From: Heyndrickxia acidiproducens DSM 23148
Lineage (GTDB): Bacteria; Bacillota; Bacilli; Bacillales; Bacillaceae_C
Assembly (NCBI RefSeq): GCF_000374345.1
Contig: NZ_KB893984.1
Coordinates: 46,911-85,211 of the forward strand
Reading direction: 5' to 3'
Length of the DNA: 38,301 bases
Positions 7,874 to 16,351 of this stretch are shown in pieces; positions within the stretch are counted from its first letter, which is position 1, and every line of letters starts with the position of its first letter. Below the pieces are notes generated by a model. The model did not search any database. It was not told the origin of the DNA and saw nothing but the letters and a program-made list of their open reading frames with translations. Both the position numbers and the translations under genes were made by a program.

Positions 7874-7920
7874 AAAAAAGGTGCAAAACCAATCCGGCTT
7901 TGTACCTTTTTTCTTTATTT
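7874..7920 (+). terminator. Rho-independent terminator of the sugar-acid operon
   Basis: AAAAAAGGTGCAAAACC (7874-7890) pairs with GGCTTTGTACCTTTTTT (7896-7912) with one mismatch and a 5-base loop. It is followed by TCTTTATTT. Confidence 0.85.
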
Positions 7921-7975
7921 AAGAAGATCTAACAGTACAAAAACAAAAACTTGGTGAACTATTCTTACAACTTTG

Positions 7976-8004
7976 TTGTCAAACTTTGTTTAAAAAAGGA
8001 TAAT
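7976..8004 (+). promoter_or_regulatory. Candidate sigma-A promoter of kdsA-kdsD
   Basis: TTGTCA (7976-7981), a 17-bp spacer and GATAAT (7999-8004). It lies after the operon terminator and about 75 bp before the kdsA start, so kdsA-kdsD should be transcribed separately from the sugar-acid genes. Confidence 0.6.
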
Positions 8005-8078
8005 ATCAATTAACCAGAGATTGCATCACAAAAAGGAAGTAAGGGGGAAACAGAAAAACAGATCAAAGGAGGAATTAA

Positions 8079-8921
8079 ATGAAAACGATCCGAATCAACA
8101 ACCAAATTACATTTAACCAACATGCACCGCTCGTTCTCATTGCCGGCCCATGTGTCATCGAAAGCGAAGAAATGGCCCTGGAAACTGCTGCCTCTCTTAA
8201 GAAAATTGCCGAAAATCTCGGCATCCCATTCGTATTTAAAGCTTCATTTGACAAAGCCAACCGCTCATCCATCTTTTCACAAAGAGGGCCGGGGCTCGAG
8301 AAGGGTTTGGAAATTCTCGGCACGGTCAAAGAAACTTTCCATATTCCCGTTACCTCGGATATACACGAGCCCGGCCAGGCCGCAATGGCTGGTGAAGTGC
8401 TGGACATCATCCAGATCCCGGCTTTTCTGTGCAGGCAAACCGATCTGCTGGCCGCCGCGGCTCAAACCGGTAAAATCATCAATGTAAAAAAAGGCCAGTT
8501 CCTTGCACCGTGGGACATGAAAAACGTGATTAGAAAACTTGAAGAATCGGGGAACAGCAACATTCTGCTGACAGAACGCGGTTCAACCTTCGGATACAAT
8601 AACCTTGTGGTCGATATGCGCGCATTGCCGGAAATGAGAGCGTATGGCTATCCGGTTGTCTTCGATGCCACCCACAGTGTACAGATCCCCGGCGGAAACG
8701 GGACATCAACCGGCGGCAGGCGCGAGTTTGTTCCTTACTTGGCAAGAGCGGCAGCCGCAACCGGCACAGATGCCTTGTTTATGGAAGTCCATCCTGATCC
8801 GGATCAAGCATGGTCTGACGGTCCAAATATGGTAAAACTCTGTGATTTGGAAGAAATATTAAAACCTGTTCTGGAAATCGACAGAATTGTTAAGGAAATC
8901 GGTACGGCTAAAATTCATTGA
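8079..8921 (+). CDS. kdsA: 3-deoxy-8-phosphooctulonate (Kdo-8-phosphate) synthase, metal-dependent class
   Basis: A 280-residue enzyme that condenses arabinose 5-phosphate with phosphoenolpyruvate to Kdo-8-phosphate in the cytoplasm. The PEP-binding core is well conserved: [22 protein letters not shown], and the [11 protein letters not shown] stretch. All expected metal ligands of the metal-dependent class are present: Cys25, His199, Glu236 and Asp247 (in SDGP). Metal-independent enzymes such as E. coli KdsA have Asn at the Cys position. A strong AAAGGAGG precedes the ATG. The DAHP synthase alternative is less likely because of the [10 protein letters not shown] region and the kdsD partner. 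A Kdo gene is unexpected in a Gram-positive. Confidence 0.9.
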   Translation: MKTIRINNQITFNQHAPLVLIAGPCVIESEEMALETAASLKKIAENLGIPFVFKASFDKANRSSIFSQRGPGLEKGLEILGTVKETFHIPVTSDIHEPGQAAMAGEVLDIIQIPAFLCRQTDLLAAAAQTGKIINVKKGQFLAPWDMKNVIRKLEESGNSNILLTERGSTFGYNNLVVDMRALPEMRAYGYPVVFDATHSVQIPGGNGTSTGGRREFVPYLARAAAATGTDALFMEVHPDPDQAWSDGPNMVKLCDLEEILKPVLEIDRIVKEIGTAKIH

Positions 8922-8935
8922 GGGAGGCGGAAAGC

Positions 8936-9919
8936 ATGTTAAGAGACTTAAAAACGGAAGCGAATTATGTGGAGAGTATTCGTGAAGTGCTGGAAACGGA
9001 AGCCAATGAGATTTTAAAGCTGAAAGATCGCATCAATTTTCGAATCAATGCAGTAATTGAAACAATTTTAGAATGTGAAGGCAAAGTGGTATTTACAGGC
9101 ATGGGGAAATCAGGGGTAATTGGCAGGAAGCTTGCTTCGACATTTGCAAGTACTGGGACACCGGCGTTTTTTCTTCATCCGGGGGAGGCGCTCCATGGCG
9201 ACCTCGGAAAGGTGACGAAAAATGATGTCGTTTTAGCGATATCAAACAGCGGGGAAACGGCGGAAATCCTGAATATTATTCCATCCATTAAACGGATTGG
9301 TGCCAAGGTGATTTCTATTGCCGGATCGAGGAAGTCCACCTTGGCAAAACATTCCAATTTAACGGTAGACATCGGCGATATTGAGGAAGCCTGCCCGCTC
9401 GGACTGGCCCCGACTTCAACAACGACAGTGACGCTTGCACTCGGGGATGCCATTGCAGTGGCTTTATTAAAAGCAAGGAATTTCAGACCTGAGAATTTTG
9501 CGTTATTCCATCCGGGCGGTTCTTTGGGAAGAAGACTGCTGCTGACTGCCGGGCATATTGTCAGGCGCAAAAAAGTGAATCCAATTGCAACGCTTGATAC
9601 GGATGTGAAAGATGCCTTATTTACCATGACGGAATCCGGGGTAGGTGCTGTTTCAATCGTCGACGAAAAAGGCAGGCTGATTGGCATTTTGACAGACGGG
9701 GACATTCGCCGTGAGCTGATCAAGGGGAATCACGTACTTGATCAAAAAATTGCGGATCTCTATACAAAACAGCCGGTCGCTGTCCAGGAAAGGCAATTGG
9801 CTGCAGAAGCACTCCGGATCATGGAGGATCGCAACTTTGATGTGCTTCCGGTCGTAAAAAACGGCTGTGAGCCGGTTGCAATGCTGCATATACAAGATTT
9901 GACGAGATTGGGGCTGTAG
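8936..9919 (+). CDS. kdsD: Arabinose-5-phosphate isomerase (KdsD/KpsF/GutQ family, SIS plus two CBS)
   Basis: A 327-residue protein that interconverts ribulose 5-phosphate and arabinose 5-phosphate, the substrate of KdsA. The N-terminal SIS domain shows GMGKSG (about 55-60), LHPGEALHGDLG and SNSGET. Two CBS domains follow, the first around MTESGVGAVSIVDEKG and the second around the C-terminal DRNFDVLPVV. This is the full-length KdsD/KpsF architecture. The start is the ATG at 8936, after AGGGAGG and 14 bp beyond the kdsA stop, so the two genes form a pair. GutQ of sorbitol operons has the same domains, but linkage to kdsA favours the Kdo role. Confidence 0.9.
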   Translation: MLRDLKTEANYVESIREVLETEANEILKLKDRINFRINAVIETILECEGKVVFTGMGKSGVIGRKLASTFASTGTPAFFLHPGEALHGDLGKVTKNDVVLAISNSGETAEILNIIPSIKRIGAKVISIAGSRKSTLAKHSNLTVDIGDIEEACPLGLAPTSTTTVTLALGDAIAVALLKARNFRPENFALFHPGGSLGRRLLLTAGHIVRRKKVNPIATLDTDVKDALFTMTESGVGAVSIVDEKGRLIGILTDGDIRRELIKGNHVLDQKIADLYTKQPVAVQERQLAAEALRIMEDRNFDVLPVVKNGCEPVAMLHIQDLTRLGL

Positions 9920-10122
9920 CAGAATAGCGAATACTTTACTATACAATACAATGAGGTGCGAACGATTTCATTTGTGATCAACATCCTATGAAAATTGAAA
10001 GATTAAGTGACTGTTTGCGAGGCGATTGAGTTTTATTGAAGAAGAGAGGATCCTTGCGAGATATTTTGTCCGGAAAAGGGGAATGTAAACAAACCTAATA
10101 TTCAGTTTACTCATGTTTAATC

Positions 10123-10155
10123 ATAAAAGGCCGGATGGACAACCCGGCCTTTTAT
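10123..10155. terminator. Bidirectional terminator between kdsD and metP
   Basis: ATAAAAGGCCGG (10123-10134) pairs perfectly with CCGGCCTTTTAT (10144-10155) across a 9-base loop. The A-rich and T-rich arms would serve the rightward kdsD and the leftward met transporter operon. The 9920-10122 stretch holds nothing else I can support. Confidence 0.85.
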
Positions 10156-10160
10156 GTCTG

Positions 10161-10823
10161 TCAATCTTTGCGCAGCTTCCGTGCAAGCAGGTTGCCGAGC
10201 GATTGGATGCCCTGAACCATAATAATTAAAATAATAATTGTGGTGTACATGACATCCGGCTGGAATCGCAAGTGCCCGAACTGGTAGGCGATATCGCCCA
10301 GGCCGCCTGCGCCGACAAGCCCTGCCATCGCGGTTGCACCGATCAGTCCGATTGTTGCAATTGTCAAACCGAGGACAATTGATGCGCGTGCTTCACGGAC
10401 AATGACATTCCAAATGATTTTTGAAGTGGAGATGCCCATTGACTGATACGCTTCAACAATGCCGCGGTCAACTTCGAGCAGGGCAGATTCCATTAATCTG
10501 GCAATGTAAGGTGCGGTATAAACAACAAGTGGAAATATGACGCCCTGCACCCCGATTGTCGTTTGCGCAACAAGTTTTGTAACTGGCAGAATAAAAAAGA
10601 GCAGAATGATAAATGGAATTGAACGGATGATATTGATAAAGGTGTTTAAGATCGTATAGACAACCTTATTTTCCGCTTCGCCGCCTTTTCTTGTCAGGAC
10701 AAGCAGGATACCGAGCGGCAGTCCGATAACGATGGCGATAACGAGGGAGATCGAAGTCATTTTTAATGTGTCCAGAAATCCCTGCCAAATGATATCGCCC
10801 CATTCATTGATAAATGTGCTCAT
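10161..10823 (-). CDS. metP: Methionine ABC transporter permease
   Basis: A 220-residue inner-membrane permease (called MetI in E. coli, MetP in B. subtilis) of the MetNIQ importer. Five hydrophobic segments are visible. The cytoplasmic EAA loop, with YQSMGISTSKIIWNVIVREA, contacts the MetN ATPase. The end GLVGAGGLGDIAYQFG is strongly conserved in the family. The start overlaps the metN stop by 4 bp, showing translational coupling. The operon is under S-box control. Confidence 0.95.
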   Translation of the reverse strand: MSTFINEWGDIIWQGFLDTLKMTSISLVIAIVIGLPLGILLVLTRKGGEAENKVVYTILNTFINIIRSIPFIILLFFILPVTKLVAQTTIGVQGVIFPLVVYTAPYIARLMESALLEVDRGIVEAYQSMGISTSKIIWNVIVREARASIVLGLTIATIGLIGATAMAGLVGAGGLGDIAYQFGHLRFQPDVMYTTIIILIIMVQGIQSLGNLLARKLRKD

Positions 10824-11836
10824 ATGGAACCCACCTCTTCTACAATAATCTGCTCATTTTTTAAATAGGCAATGGCCTTTTCCGTTTCCTCCAGCTCACC
10901 TCTAAGATGGACAAGCAGATTGCCGATCGATTGATCCTTTAGTTCATCAATGCCGCCCGCGATAATGCTCGGCATAATATTAAATTTTTTTGTAATGGCT
11001 GCAAGAAACGGTTCTTTAGAAGATTCGCCGAGAAATGTCAGGGCAACAAGTTTTCCTGTTTTAGCAAGCTCATTTTGAATATGTGCGGGGACATGAAAAA
11101 CAGATTTATTCCGGACAAAACTCTTTGTTCTCGGATGCTGCGGTTTTGCAAACACATCAACCACTGTCCCTTGTTCAACGATTTCGCCCGCTTCCATCAC
11201 AGCAACCCTGTCGCAAATTTTTTGGATGACATTCAATTCATGGGTGATCAAAAAAATCGTAATCCCCAATTCCCGATTGATTTTCAGCAGCAGCTCAAGA
11301 ATTTGTTCTGTTGTAGTCGGGTCAAGTGCGCTTGTGGCTTCATCGCTCAACAGCACTTCCGGTTCATGGGCGAGGGCGCGGGCAATCGCGACACGCTGGC
11401 GCTGGCCGCCCGAAAGTTCACTCGGGTAGGATTTGGCTTTATCTTCCAGCCCGACAATGCTTAAGTATTTTTTCGCGCGCTCGTTGATTTCATTTGCCGG
11501 AACGCCTTCAAGCTGAAGCGGAATCGCAATATTTTGATAGACGGTTGCCGTTTTTAATAGATTATAACCTTGGAAGATCATGCCGATTTTCCGGCGGATT
11601 TTCTGCAGTTCTTTTTTATTTAATGAGAGAAGATCTGTCCCGTCGATGAATACTTTTCCGCTTGTTGGCCGTTCCAGCAGGTTGACACAGCGGATCAGGG
11701 TGCTTTTTCCGGCGCCGCTGAAGCCAATGACGCCGAAAATTTCCCCTTTCTGAATCTCTACTGATACATCTTTCAATGCTTCGACTTTTTTATTTCCTGT
11801 TTCAAATGTTTTTGATAGATGCTGCAGGCTGATCAT
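10820..11836 (-). CDS. metN: Methionine ABC transporter ATP-binding protein
   Basis: A 338-residue ATPase. Walker A is GFSGAGKS, the signature is LSGGQRQRVAIARAL, Walker B is VLLSDEATSALD, and the H-loop is in LITHEL. The C-terminal 90 or so residues form the NIL domain that binds methionine and inhibits transport when internal methionine is high. That extension separates MetN from generic amino-acid ATPases. It lies 15 bp after metQ and overlaps metP by 4 bp. Confidence 0.96.
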   Translation of the reverse strand: MISLQHLSKTFETGNKKVEALKDVSVEIQKGEIFGVIGFSGAGKSTLIRCVNLLERPTSGKVFIDGTDLLSLNKKELQKIRRKIGMIFQGYNLLKTATVYQNIAIPLQLEGVPANEINERAKKYLSIVGLEDKAKSYPSELSGGQRQRVAIARALAHEPEVLLSDEATSALDPTTTEQILELLLKINRELGITIFLITHELNVIQKICDRVAVMEAGEIVEQGTVVDVFAKPQHPRTKSFVRNKSVFHVPAHIQNELAKTGKLVALTFLGESSKEPFLAAITKKFNIMPSIIAGGIDELKDQSIGNLLVHLRGELEETEKAIAYLKNEQIIVEEVGSI

Positions 11837-11851
11837 ACGTTTTACAACTCC

Positions 11852-12670
11852 TTACCAGGCTGGTACAACCGATCCGCCGAATTCTTTGGCAATATATTTT
11901 TTAATCGTATCCGAGTAATAGTATTTTTTAATCTGTTTGACAACTTTATCGTTTTTATTTTCAGTCCGGACGACGAAATAGTTCGGATATGGATTGTCTT
12001 TGATTTTTTCATGGAAAATTGCGTCTTTGTTGATGGTCAGGTCTGCTCCCATGGCAAAGTTTGTGTTGATTGCTGCAGCGGTCACTTCGTTGAGTTGCGC
12101 CGGCAGTGATTCAGCATTCAGTTCTTTGATGTCCAGGTTCAATTTGTTTTCCACAACGTCTTTTTTCGTGGCATTCTGGGTTACACCCTCTTTTAGCTTG
12201 ATCACACCTGCTGCTTCAAACAATTGCAGCGCGCGCAATTCGTTTGCCGGATCGTTTGGAACGGCGATGGAGTCGCCTTTTTTAAGTTCGTTGAGGCTCT
12301 TTATTTTTTTCGAGTAAACCCCCATTGGGAATGCAACGGTTTTAAATACATCCGTAATTTTATAGTTTTTATCTTTAATTTGCCCTTTTAAAAATGGCAG
12401 CGTCTGGTAGCTGTTTGCATCAAGTTCACCTTGGTCAAGCGCTGTATTTGGCGTGTTGTAGTCATTAAAAACTTTGAGCTTGATGGTCAGGCCGTCCTTT
12501 TTCGCCAGCTTTGCGACTTGCTCCATGATTTGCTGGTGCGGGCCGCCTGTGACGCCGACTGTAATTTCTTTTGTGCTTAATGCTTTGGAATCCGATTTTC
12601 CGCATGCACTTAATGCGAATAATAGAATGAATGCGATCCCTAAAGATAATAACTTAGATGCCTTTTTCAT
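11852..12670 (-). CDS. metQ: Methionine-binding lipoprotein
   Basis: A 272-residue NlpA-family substrate-binding lipoprotein. The signal peptide ends in the lipobox LSAC, with Cys23 the predicted lipidated residue. The mature protein has conserved family stretches including GVTGGPHQQIMEQV and VPNDPANELRALQL. A GGGGGAG ribosome site precedes the ATG. It is the first gene of the metQ-metN-metP operon, about 105 bp after the S-box terminator, so all three genes should be off when SAM is plentiful. Confidence 0.95.
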   Translation of the reverse strand: MKKASKLLSLGIAFILLFALSACGKSDSKALSTKEITVGVTGGPHQQIMEQVAKLAKKDGLTIKLKVFNDYNTPNTALDQGELDANSYQTLPFLKGQIKDKNYKITDVFKTVAFPMGVYSKKIKSLNELKKGDSIAVPNDPANELRALQLFEAAGVIKLKEGVTQNATKKDVVENKLNLDIKELNAESLPAQLNEVTAAAINTNFAMGADLTINKDAIFHEKIKDNPYPNYFVVRTENKNDKVVKQIKKYYYSDTIKKYIAKEFGGSVVPAW

Positions 12671-12774
12671 ATTTTTCTCCCCCTAGGAATATCTTTTTTG
12701 AATGAAAAGAACAAATCCCAATCTCCTGCTAATCTTGAAAATCTAGTCCGGGCGGCGATGCATGCACGTAACGA

Positions 12775-12932
12775 CTAAAAAACCGCTTCAAAGAGAAGCG
12801 GTTTGGCGTCAAACGTCTTCTCTTATCTTTCAAAACCTGTAAAAACAGGTTTTGCAGGAATTAGCACCTGAGCCCAAAAAGGCTTGGTTGCCGGGTTTCA
12901 TAGGGCCTTTCCCTCCACCGCTCTGGATAAGA
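12775..12932 (-). ncRNA. SAM-I (S-box) riboswitch upstream of metQNP
   Basis: On the minus strand the P1 arm TCTTATCCAGAG (12932-12921) opens the aptamer and its partner lies near 12828-12821. Conserved S-box elements are GGTGGAGGGA, GCCCTATGAAACCCGGCAAC and GGTGCTAATTCCTGC. A perfect hairpin, AACCGCTTC..GAAGCGGTTTTTT (12804-12775), is the terminator. The antiterminator is visible: AAGAGAAG next to P1 (complement of 12817-12824) pairs with CTTCTCTT in the terminator arm and loop (complement of 12791-12798). SAM binding stabilises P1, frees the terminator and turns the operon off. Confidence 0.97.
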
Positions 12933-12965
12933 TCTATTAAATTCTTATTCATTCAGTATGTATAC

Positions 12966-12993
12966 TATATAGCAAATGATCGAATTATGTCAA
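12966..12993 (-). promoter_or_regulatory. Sigma-A promoter of the metQNP transcript
   Basis: On the minus strand TTGACA (12993-12988) and TATATA (12971-12966) are 16 bp apart, about 30 bp before the first aptamer base. This fits a short leader entering the S-box directly. Confidence 0.8.
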
Positions 12994-13226
12994 TAAGCTT
13001 TTTACAAAAAATTTTCTACAAAGTAAGAATGCCTTCAGACCGTCCCTTCAGCCGGGGGGAGGAGGCTTAAATGGTTGCGGATTCTGCGGCATAGACGGCA
13101 GACAGGTGAGATTTACACCAGAATACTAGATCGGTGCATCCGGAGAAATGACGGGCATACCAGTGAGGAAGCGGTATTTTTGAGGATATTTTTTAAAAAA
13201 AGAAAATAAAAATATTTGAAAAAGAA

Positions 13227-13255
13227 TTGACGTTGGAAATAAATTGGTGTACATT
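13227..13255 (+). promoter_or_regulatory. Sigma-A promoter of the metI-metC transcript
   Basis: TTGACG (13227-13232), a 17-bp spacer and TACATT (13250-13255), about 28 bp before the aptamer. It is divergent from the metQNP promoter, with roughly 230 bp between the two -35 boxes. I see nothing else in that interval. Confidence 0.7.
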
Positions 13256-13283
13256 TGAACGAAAAGTAATTATATTTTTTCTA

Positions 13284-13458
13284 TTCTTATCAAGAGAGGC
13301 AGAGGGATCGGCCCGAAGAAGCCTCAGCAACCTTCAATGCTTATGTATTGAAAAGGTGCTAAGTCCTGCAAGTTATTTGAGATAACTTGAAAGATAAGAA
13401 GAATGGCTGAAATGATCGTTTATTTAAGTCTTCTTCTTATGAGGAAGGCTTTTTATTT
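13284..13458 (+). ncRNA. SAM-I (S-box) riboswitch upstream of metI-metC
   Basis: P1 is TTCTTATC (13284-13291) with GATAAGAA (13393-13400). Between them are the S-box hallmarks AGAGGCAGAGGGA, GGCCCGAAGAAGCCTCAGCAACC and AAGGTGCTAAGTCCTGC. The terminator is AAGTCTTCTTC (13426-13436), loop TTAT, GAGGAAGGCTT (13441-13451), then a T tract. ATAAGAAGAA (13394-13403) is perfectly complementary to TTCTTCTTAT (13431-13440), giving a clear antiterminator that competes with both P1 and the terminator. High SAM should stop transcription before metI. Confidence 0.97.
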
Positions 13459-13484
13459 TTTAAAAAACAGGGAGTGTCTAAACC

Positions 13485-14600
13485 ATGTACCAAACAGAAA
13501 CAAAGCTGGCGCAAATTGGAAATCGCAGTGATCAACAGACAGGGGCCGTCAATCCGCCCGTTTATTTTTCCACGGCATACCGCCATGAAGGGATCGGACA
13601 GTCGACCGGTTTTGATTACACACGCACAGGCAATCCAACACGGCAGCTGCTGGAGGAAACGATTGCCGATTTGGAAGGCGGAGACCGCGGGTTTGCCTGC
13701 AGTTCCGGAATGGCCGCCATTTTTACCATCCTCTCCTTGTTCCAGTCGGGAGATGAATGGATTGTCAGCGAAGATTTATACGGCGGGACGTACCGGCTGT
13801 TGGAGCAGGGATATAAGAAATGGGGGCTTTGTTGCCGCTATGCGGATACGTCAGATCTGAGCGAAATCGAAAAGAATATCACGCCGAAAACGAAAGCTGT
13901 CTTTCTTGAAACCCCGACGAACCCCCTCATGCAGCAAACCGATATTGCCGCGGTCGCTGAAATTGCCAAAGAACACGGAATTTTACTGATTGTCGATAAT
14001 ACGTTTTACACCCCGCTCCTGCAGCAGCCGATTAAACTGGGCGCAGACATTGTGATTCACAGTGCAACCAAATATTTAGGCGGGCATAATGATGTGCTTG
14101 CCGGTCTCATCGTTGCAAAAGGAAAGGACCTGTGCGATCAGCTGGCCCTTTACCATAACGGTGCAGGCGCCACGCTCAGCCCGTTTGATTCATGGCTCTT
14201 GATGCGCGGCATGAAAACGCTGGCGTTAAGGATGGAAAAGCATGAAAAAAATGCAAAAGAAGTTGTCCGTTTTCTTTCCGGACATCCGGATGTCGCCGAT
14301 GTGCTCTACCCGGGGCGCGGCGGAATGGTGTCTTTCCGGATAAGGGAAGAGGAATGGGTTGACGCTTTCTTGAGAGGGCTGTCGCTGATTACTTTTGCCG
14401 AGAGCCTTGGCGGAACGGAAAGTTTTATTACGTATCCGGCAACCCAGACGCATGCGGATATTCCGGAAGAAAAACGCATTCAGTCCGGCGTCGATAACCG
14501 GCTGTTGCGATTTTCCGTTGGGATTGAAGATGCAGGCGATTTAATTCAGGATATTGAAAAGGCATTTGCAAATATTCATAAAGGAGCTGCACTGCGATGA
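13485..14600 (+). CDS. metI: Cystathionine gamma-synthase / O-acetylhomoserine (thiol)-lyase
   Basis: A 371-residue Cys/Met-metabolism PLP enzyme that joins O-acetylhomoserine with cysteine (and probably sulfide) on the way to methionine. The PLP lysine is in HSATKYLGGHNDVLAG, and the cofactor-contacting SSGMAAI and ETPTNP stretches are present. The C-terminal LRFSVGIED is typical. AGGGAG precedes the ATG. The stop overlaps metC by 4 bp. The gene lies directly after the S-box terminator. It matches B. subtilis MetI (YjcI) in length and position. Confidence 0.94.
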   Translation: MYQTETKLAQIGNRSDQQTGAVNPPVYFSTAYRHEGIGQSTGFDYTRTGNPTRQLLEETIADLEGGDRGFACSSGMAAIFTILSLFQSGDEWIVSEDLYGGTYRLLEQGYKKWGLCCRYADTSDLSEIEKNITPKTKAVFLETPTNPLMQQTDIAAVAEIAKEHGILLIVDNTFYTPLLQQPIKLGADIVIHSATKYLGGHNDVLAGLIVAKGKDLCDQLALYHNGAGATLSPFDSWLLMRGMKTLALRMEKHEKNAKEVVRFLSGHPDVADVLYPGRGGMVSFRIREEEWVDAFLRGLSLITFAESLGGTESFITYPATQTHADIPEEKRIQSGVDNRLLRFSVGIEDAGDLIQDIEKAFANIHKGAALR

Positions 14601-15772
14601 CAAATGAATCTTATACTTTTCAAACCCGGCTTTTACATAATAGCCATAAAATTGATCCGGAAACAGGGGCTGTCAGCGTCCCGGTCCAGCATGCTTCCAC
14701 TTACCATCAGTTCGATGTGGACCGCTTTGGGAAATATGATTACAGCCGTTCACTCAATCCGACACGGGAGGCGCTTGAAGATGTAATCGCTGAGCTCGAG
14801 GGCGGCACAAAAGGTTTTGCCTTTTCATCCGGCATGGCCGCGATCTCGACTGCATTTTTACTGCTGTCGGCGGGGGATCATGTCGTGATTACAGAGGATG
14901 TTTACGGCGGCACATTCCGGATGGTAACAGAAGTGCTGTCCCGCCTTGGCATTGATCATACTTTTGTTGACATGACAGATTTGGATGAAGTACGGCAGGC
15001 AATCCGGCCGAATACGAAAGCCTTTTATGTTGAAACTCCGTCAAATCCTTTGTTAAAAGTAACCGATATTCGTGCCGTAAGTGAGATCGCAAAAGAAATT
15101 GGCGCTTTGACATTTGTTGATAACACGTTTCTCACGCCCGCTTTGCAAAAGCCGCTCGAACTTGGTGCCGATATTGTCCTGCACAGCGCGACGAAATTCA
15201 TATCCGGCCATAGTGATGTGATCGCAGGCCTTGCCGTTGTAAAAGATCAAGCGCTGGCAGAGAAACTTGGATTTCTGCAAAATTCATTTGGGGCTGTGCT
15301 TGGGGTTCAGGATGCCTGGCTTGTCTTAAGAGGATTGAAAACGTTGCATGTGCGTCTTGCGCAGTCGCAGCAGTCAGCCCTTCAAATTGCCCATTATTTG
15401 GAACAGCATCCGCTTGTGCGTAAAGTGCATTACCCGGCACTTGCCGGCCATCCGCAGCATGATTTGCAAAAGGCGCAGGCAAAGGGTCCGGGTGCAGTTT
15501 TATCCTTTGAACTGGAGGATGAGGAGGTGTTGCGTTCATTTGTTGCCCATGTGGAAATTCCGGTTTTTGCCGTCAGCCTTGGTGCAGTAGAGTCGATTTT
15601 ATCGTATCCGGCTAAAATGTCCCATGCTGCCATGGCACCGGAAGAACGGAAAAAGCGCGGCATATCGGACAGCCTGCTGCGGTTCTCGGTTGGCCTTGAA
15701 AACGCGGCAGACTTAATCGCAGACTTTGAACAGGCATTTTCATATGTACGGGCCGGGGAAACGGCGAAATGA
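14597..15772 (+). CDS. metC: Cystathionine beta-lyase
   Basis: A 391-residue PLP enzyme that splits cystathionine to homocysteine, pyruvate and ammonia. The PLP lysine is in HSATKFISGHSDVIAG. ETPSNPLLKVTDI and the C-terminal SLLRFSVGLENAADLI are well conserved. It is a paralogue of the upstream MetI, and their assignment follows the B. subtilis metI-metC order. The ATGA overlap gives translational coupling, so both enzymes are co-regulated by the SAM riboswitch. Confidence 0.93.
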   Translation: MTNESYTFQTRLLHNSHKIDPETGAVSVPVQHASTYHQFDVDRFGKYDYSRSLNPTREALEDVIAELEGGTKGFAFSSGMAAISTAFLLLSAGDHVVITEDVYGGTFRMVTEVLSRLGIDHTFVDMTDLDEVRQAIRPNTKAFYVETPSNPLLKVTDIRAVSEIAKEIGALTFVDNTFLTPALQKPLELGADIVLHSATKFISGHSDVIAGLAVVKDQALAEKLGFLQNSFGAVLGVQDAWLVLRGLKTLHVRLAQSQQSALQIAHYLEQHPLVRKVHYPALAGHPQHDLQKAQAKGPGAVLSFELEDEEVLRSFVAHVEIPVFAVSLGAVESILSYPAKMSHAAMAPEERKKRGISDSLLRFSVGLENAADLIADFEQAFSYVRAGETAK

Positions 15773-16032
15773 AGACTTTCCTGCAAATGGGGAGAATAAA
15801 TACCGCAACGCCGTGCTGAGCTTAAGCCCCCCTTGTTTTTCTAATTTGGGGCCAGTTGTGGAACAAAAGCGGGGGAAGCAGGAGAATTATCGTAGAGAGG
15901 GCATCCAAAAGGACAAAAGCAGATCCGCGAGCTATCCGTATGTCTGGTTAGAAACGGTAATTAGACACATGCAGCCTGCGGGTCACGGAAATGTCCAATA
16001 GAACTAAGCCGTAGCCGTATAAGTAAGAAGGA

Positions 16033-16061
16033 AAAAGGCACATGCATTTCATGTGCCTTTT
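16033..16061. terminator. Terminator hairpin after metC
   Basis: AAAAGGCACATG (16033-16044) pairs perfectly with CATGTGCCTTTT (16050-16061) across a 5-base loop. The A/T-rich arms make it usable in both directions. The 260 bp between metC and this hairpin show no convincing gene. Confidence 0.75.
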
Positions 16062-16169
16062 GTGAAGCGGGCCAATATCGAAAAACAGCTTCTGAATGCT
16101 GTCAAAGAGATTCACCCCGAAAGCGTTCCGCGAACAAGACCTGAAGGAAACCGGGCAGCACGATTCTAA
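16062..16169 (+). other. Short open frame, possible gene remnant
   Basis: A 35-codon frame from GTG (16062) to TAA (16167) encodes a protein-like stretch with NIEKQLLNAVKEIHPESV. It starts directly at the end of a terminator, has no ribosome site, and is followed within 30 bp by another terminator. It may be the tail of a decayed gene. I do not recognise it, and chance is a real alternative. Confidence 0.2.
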
Positions 16170-16198
16170 ATAGCCGGGCAGATCACCCGTACAGAATC

Positions 16199-16232
16199 AA
16201 AAAAAGCCGCGCGTGCAGCCCCGGCTTTTTTG
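16199..16232. terminator. Terminator-like hairpin before the TagA-like gene
   Basis: AAAAAAAGCCG (16199-16209) pairs with CGGCTTTTTT (16222-16231) across a 12-base loop. The stem is short in GC but ends in a T run. It insulates the next gene from upstream transcription. Confidence 0.65.
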
Positions 16233-16351
16233 CTGGCGAAGAGAAATTTTATTTGTGTGCGCTCCATCCGTTGATGCGGGCGCGGCTTTCGTTATATACT
16301 TAGGAAGTGTGAACCGATTTCTTTAGAATGGTACTAAGGAGAAAGTTTGTT

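Noticed and set aside
9175..9723. A 182-codon open frame on the minus strand inside kdsD.
   Set aside because: It is the reverse shadow of the well-supported kdsD frame, has no ribosome site, and its translation has no recognisable domain.
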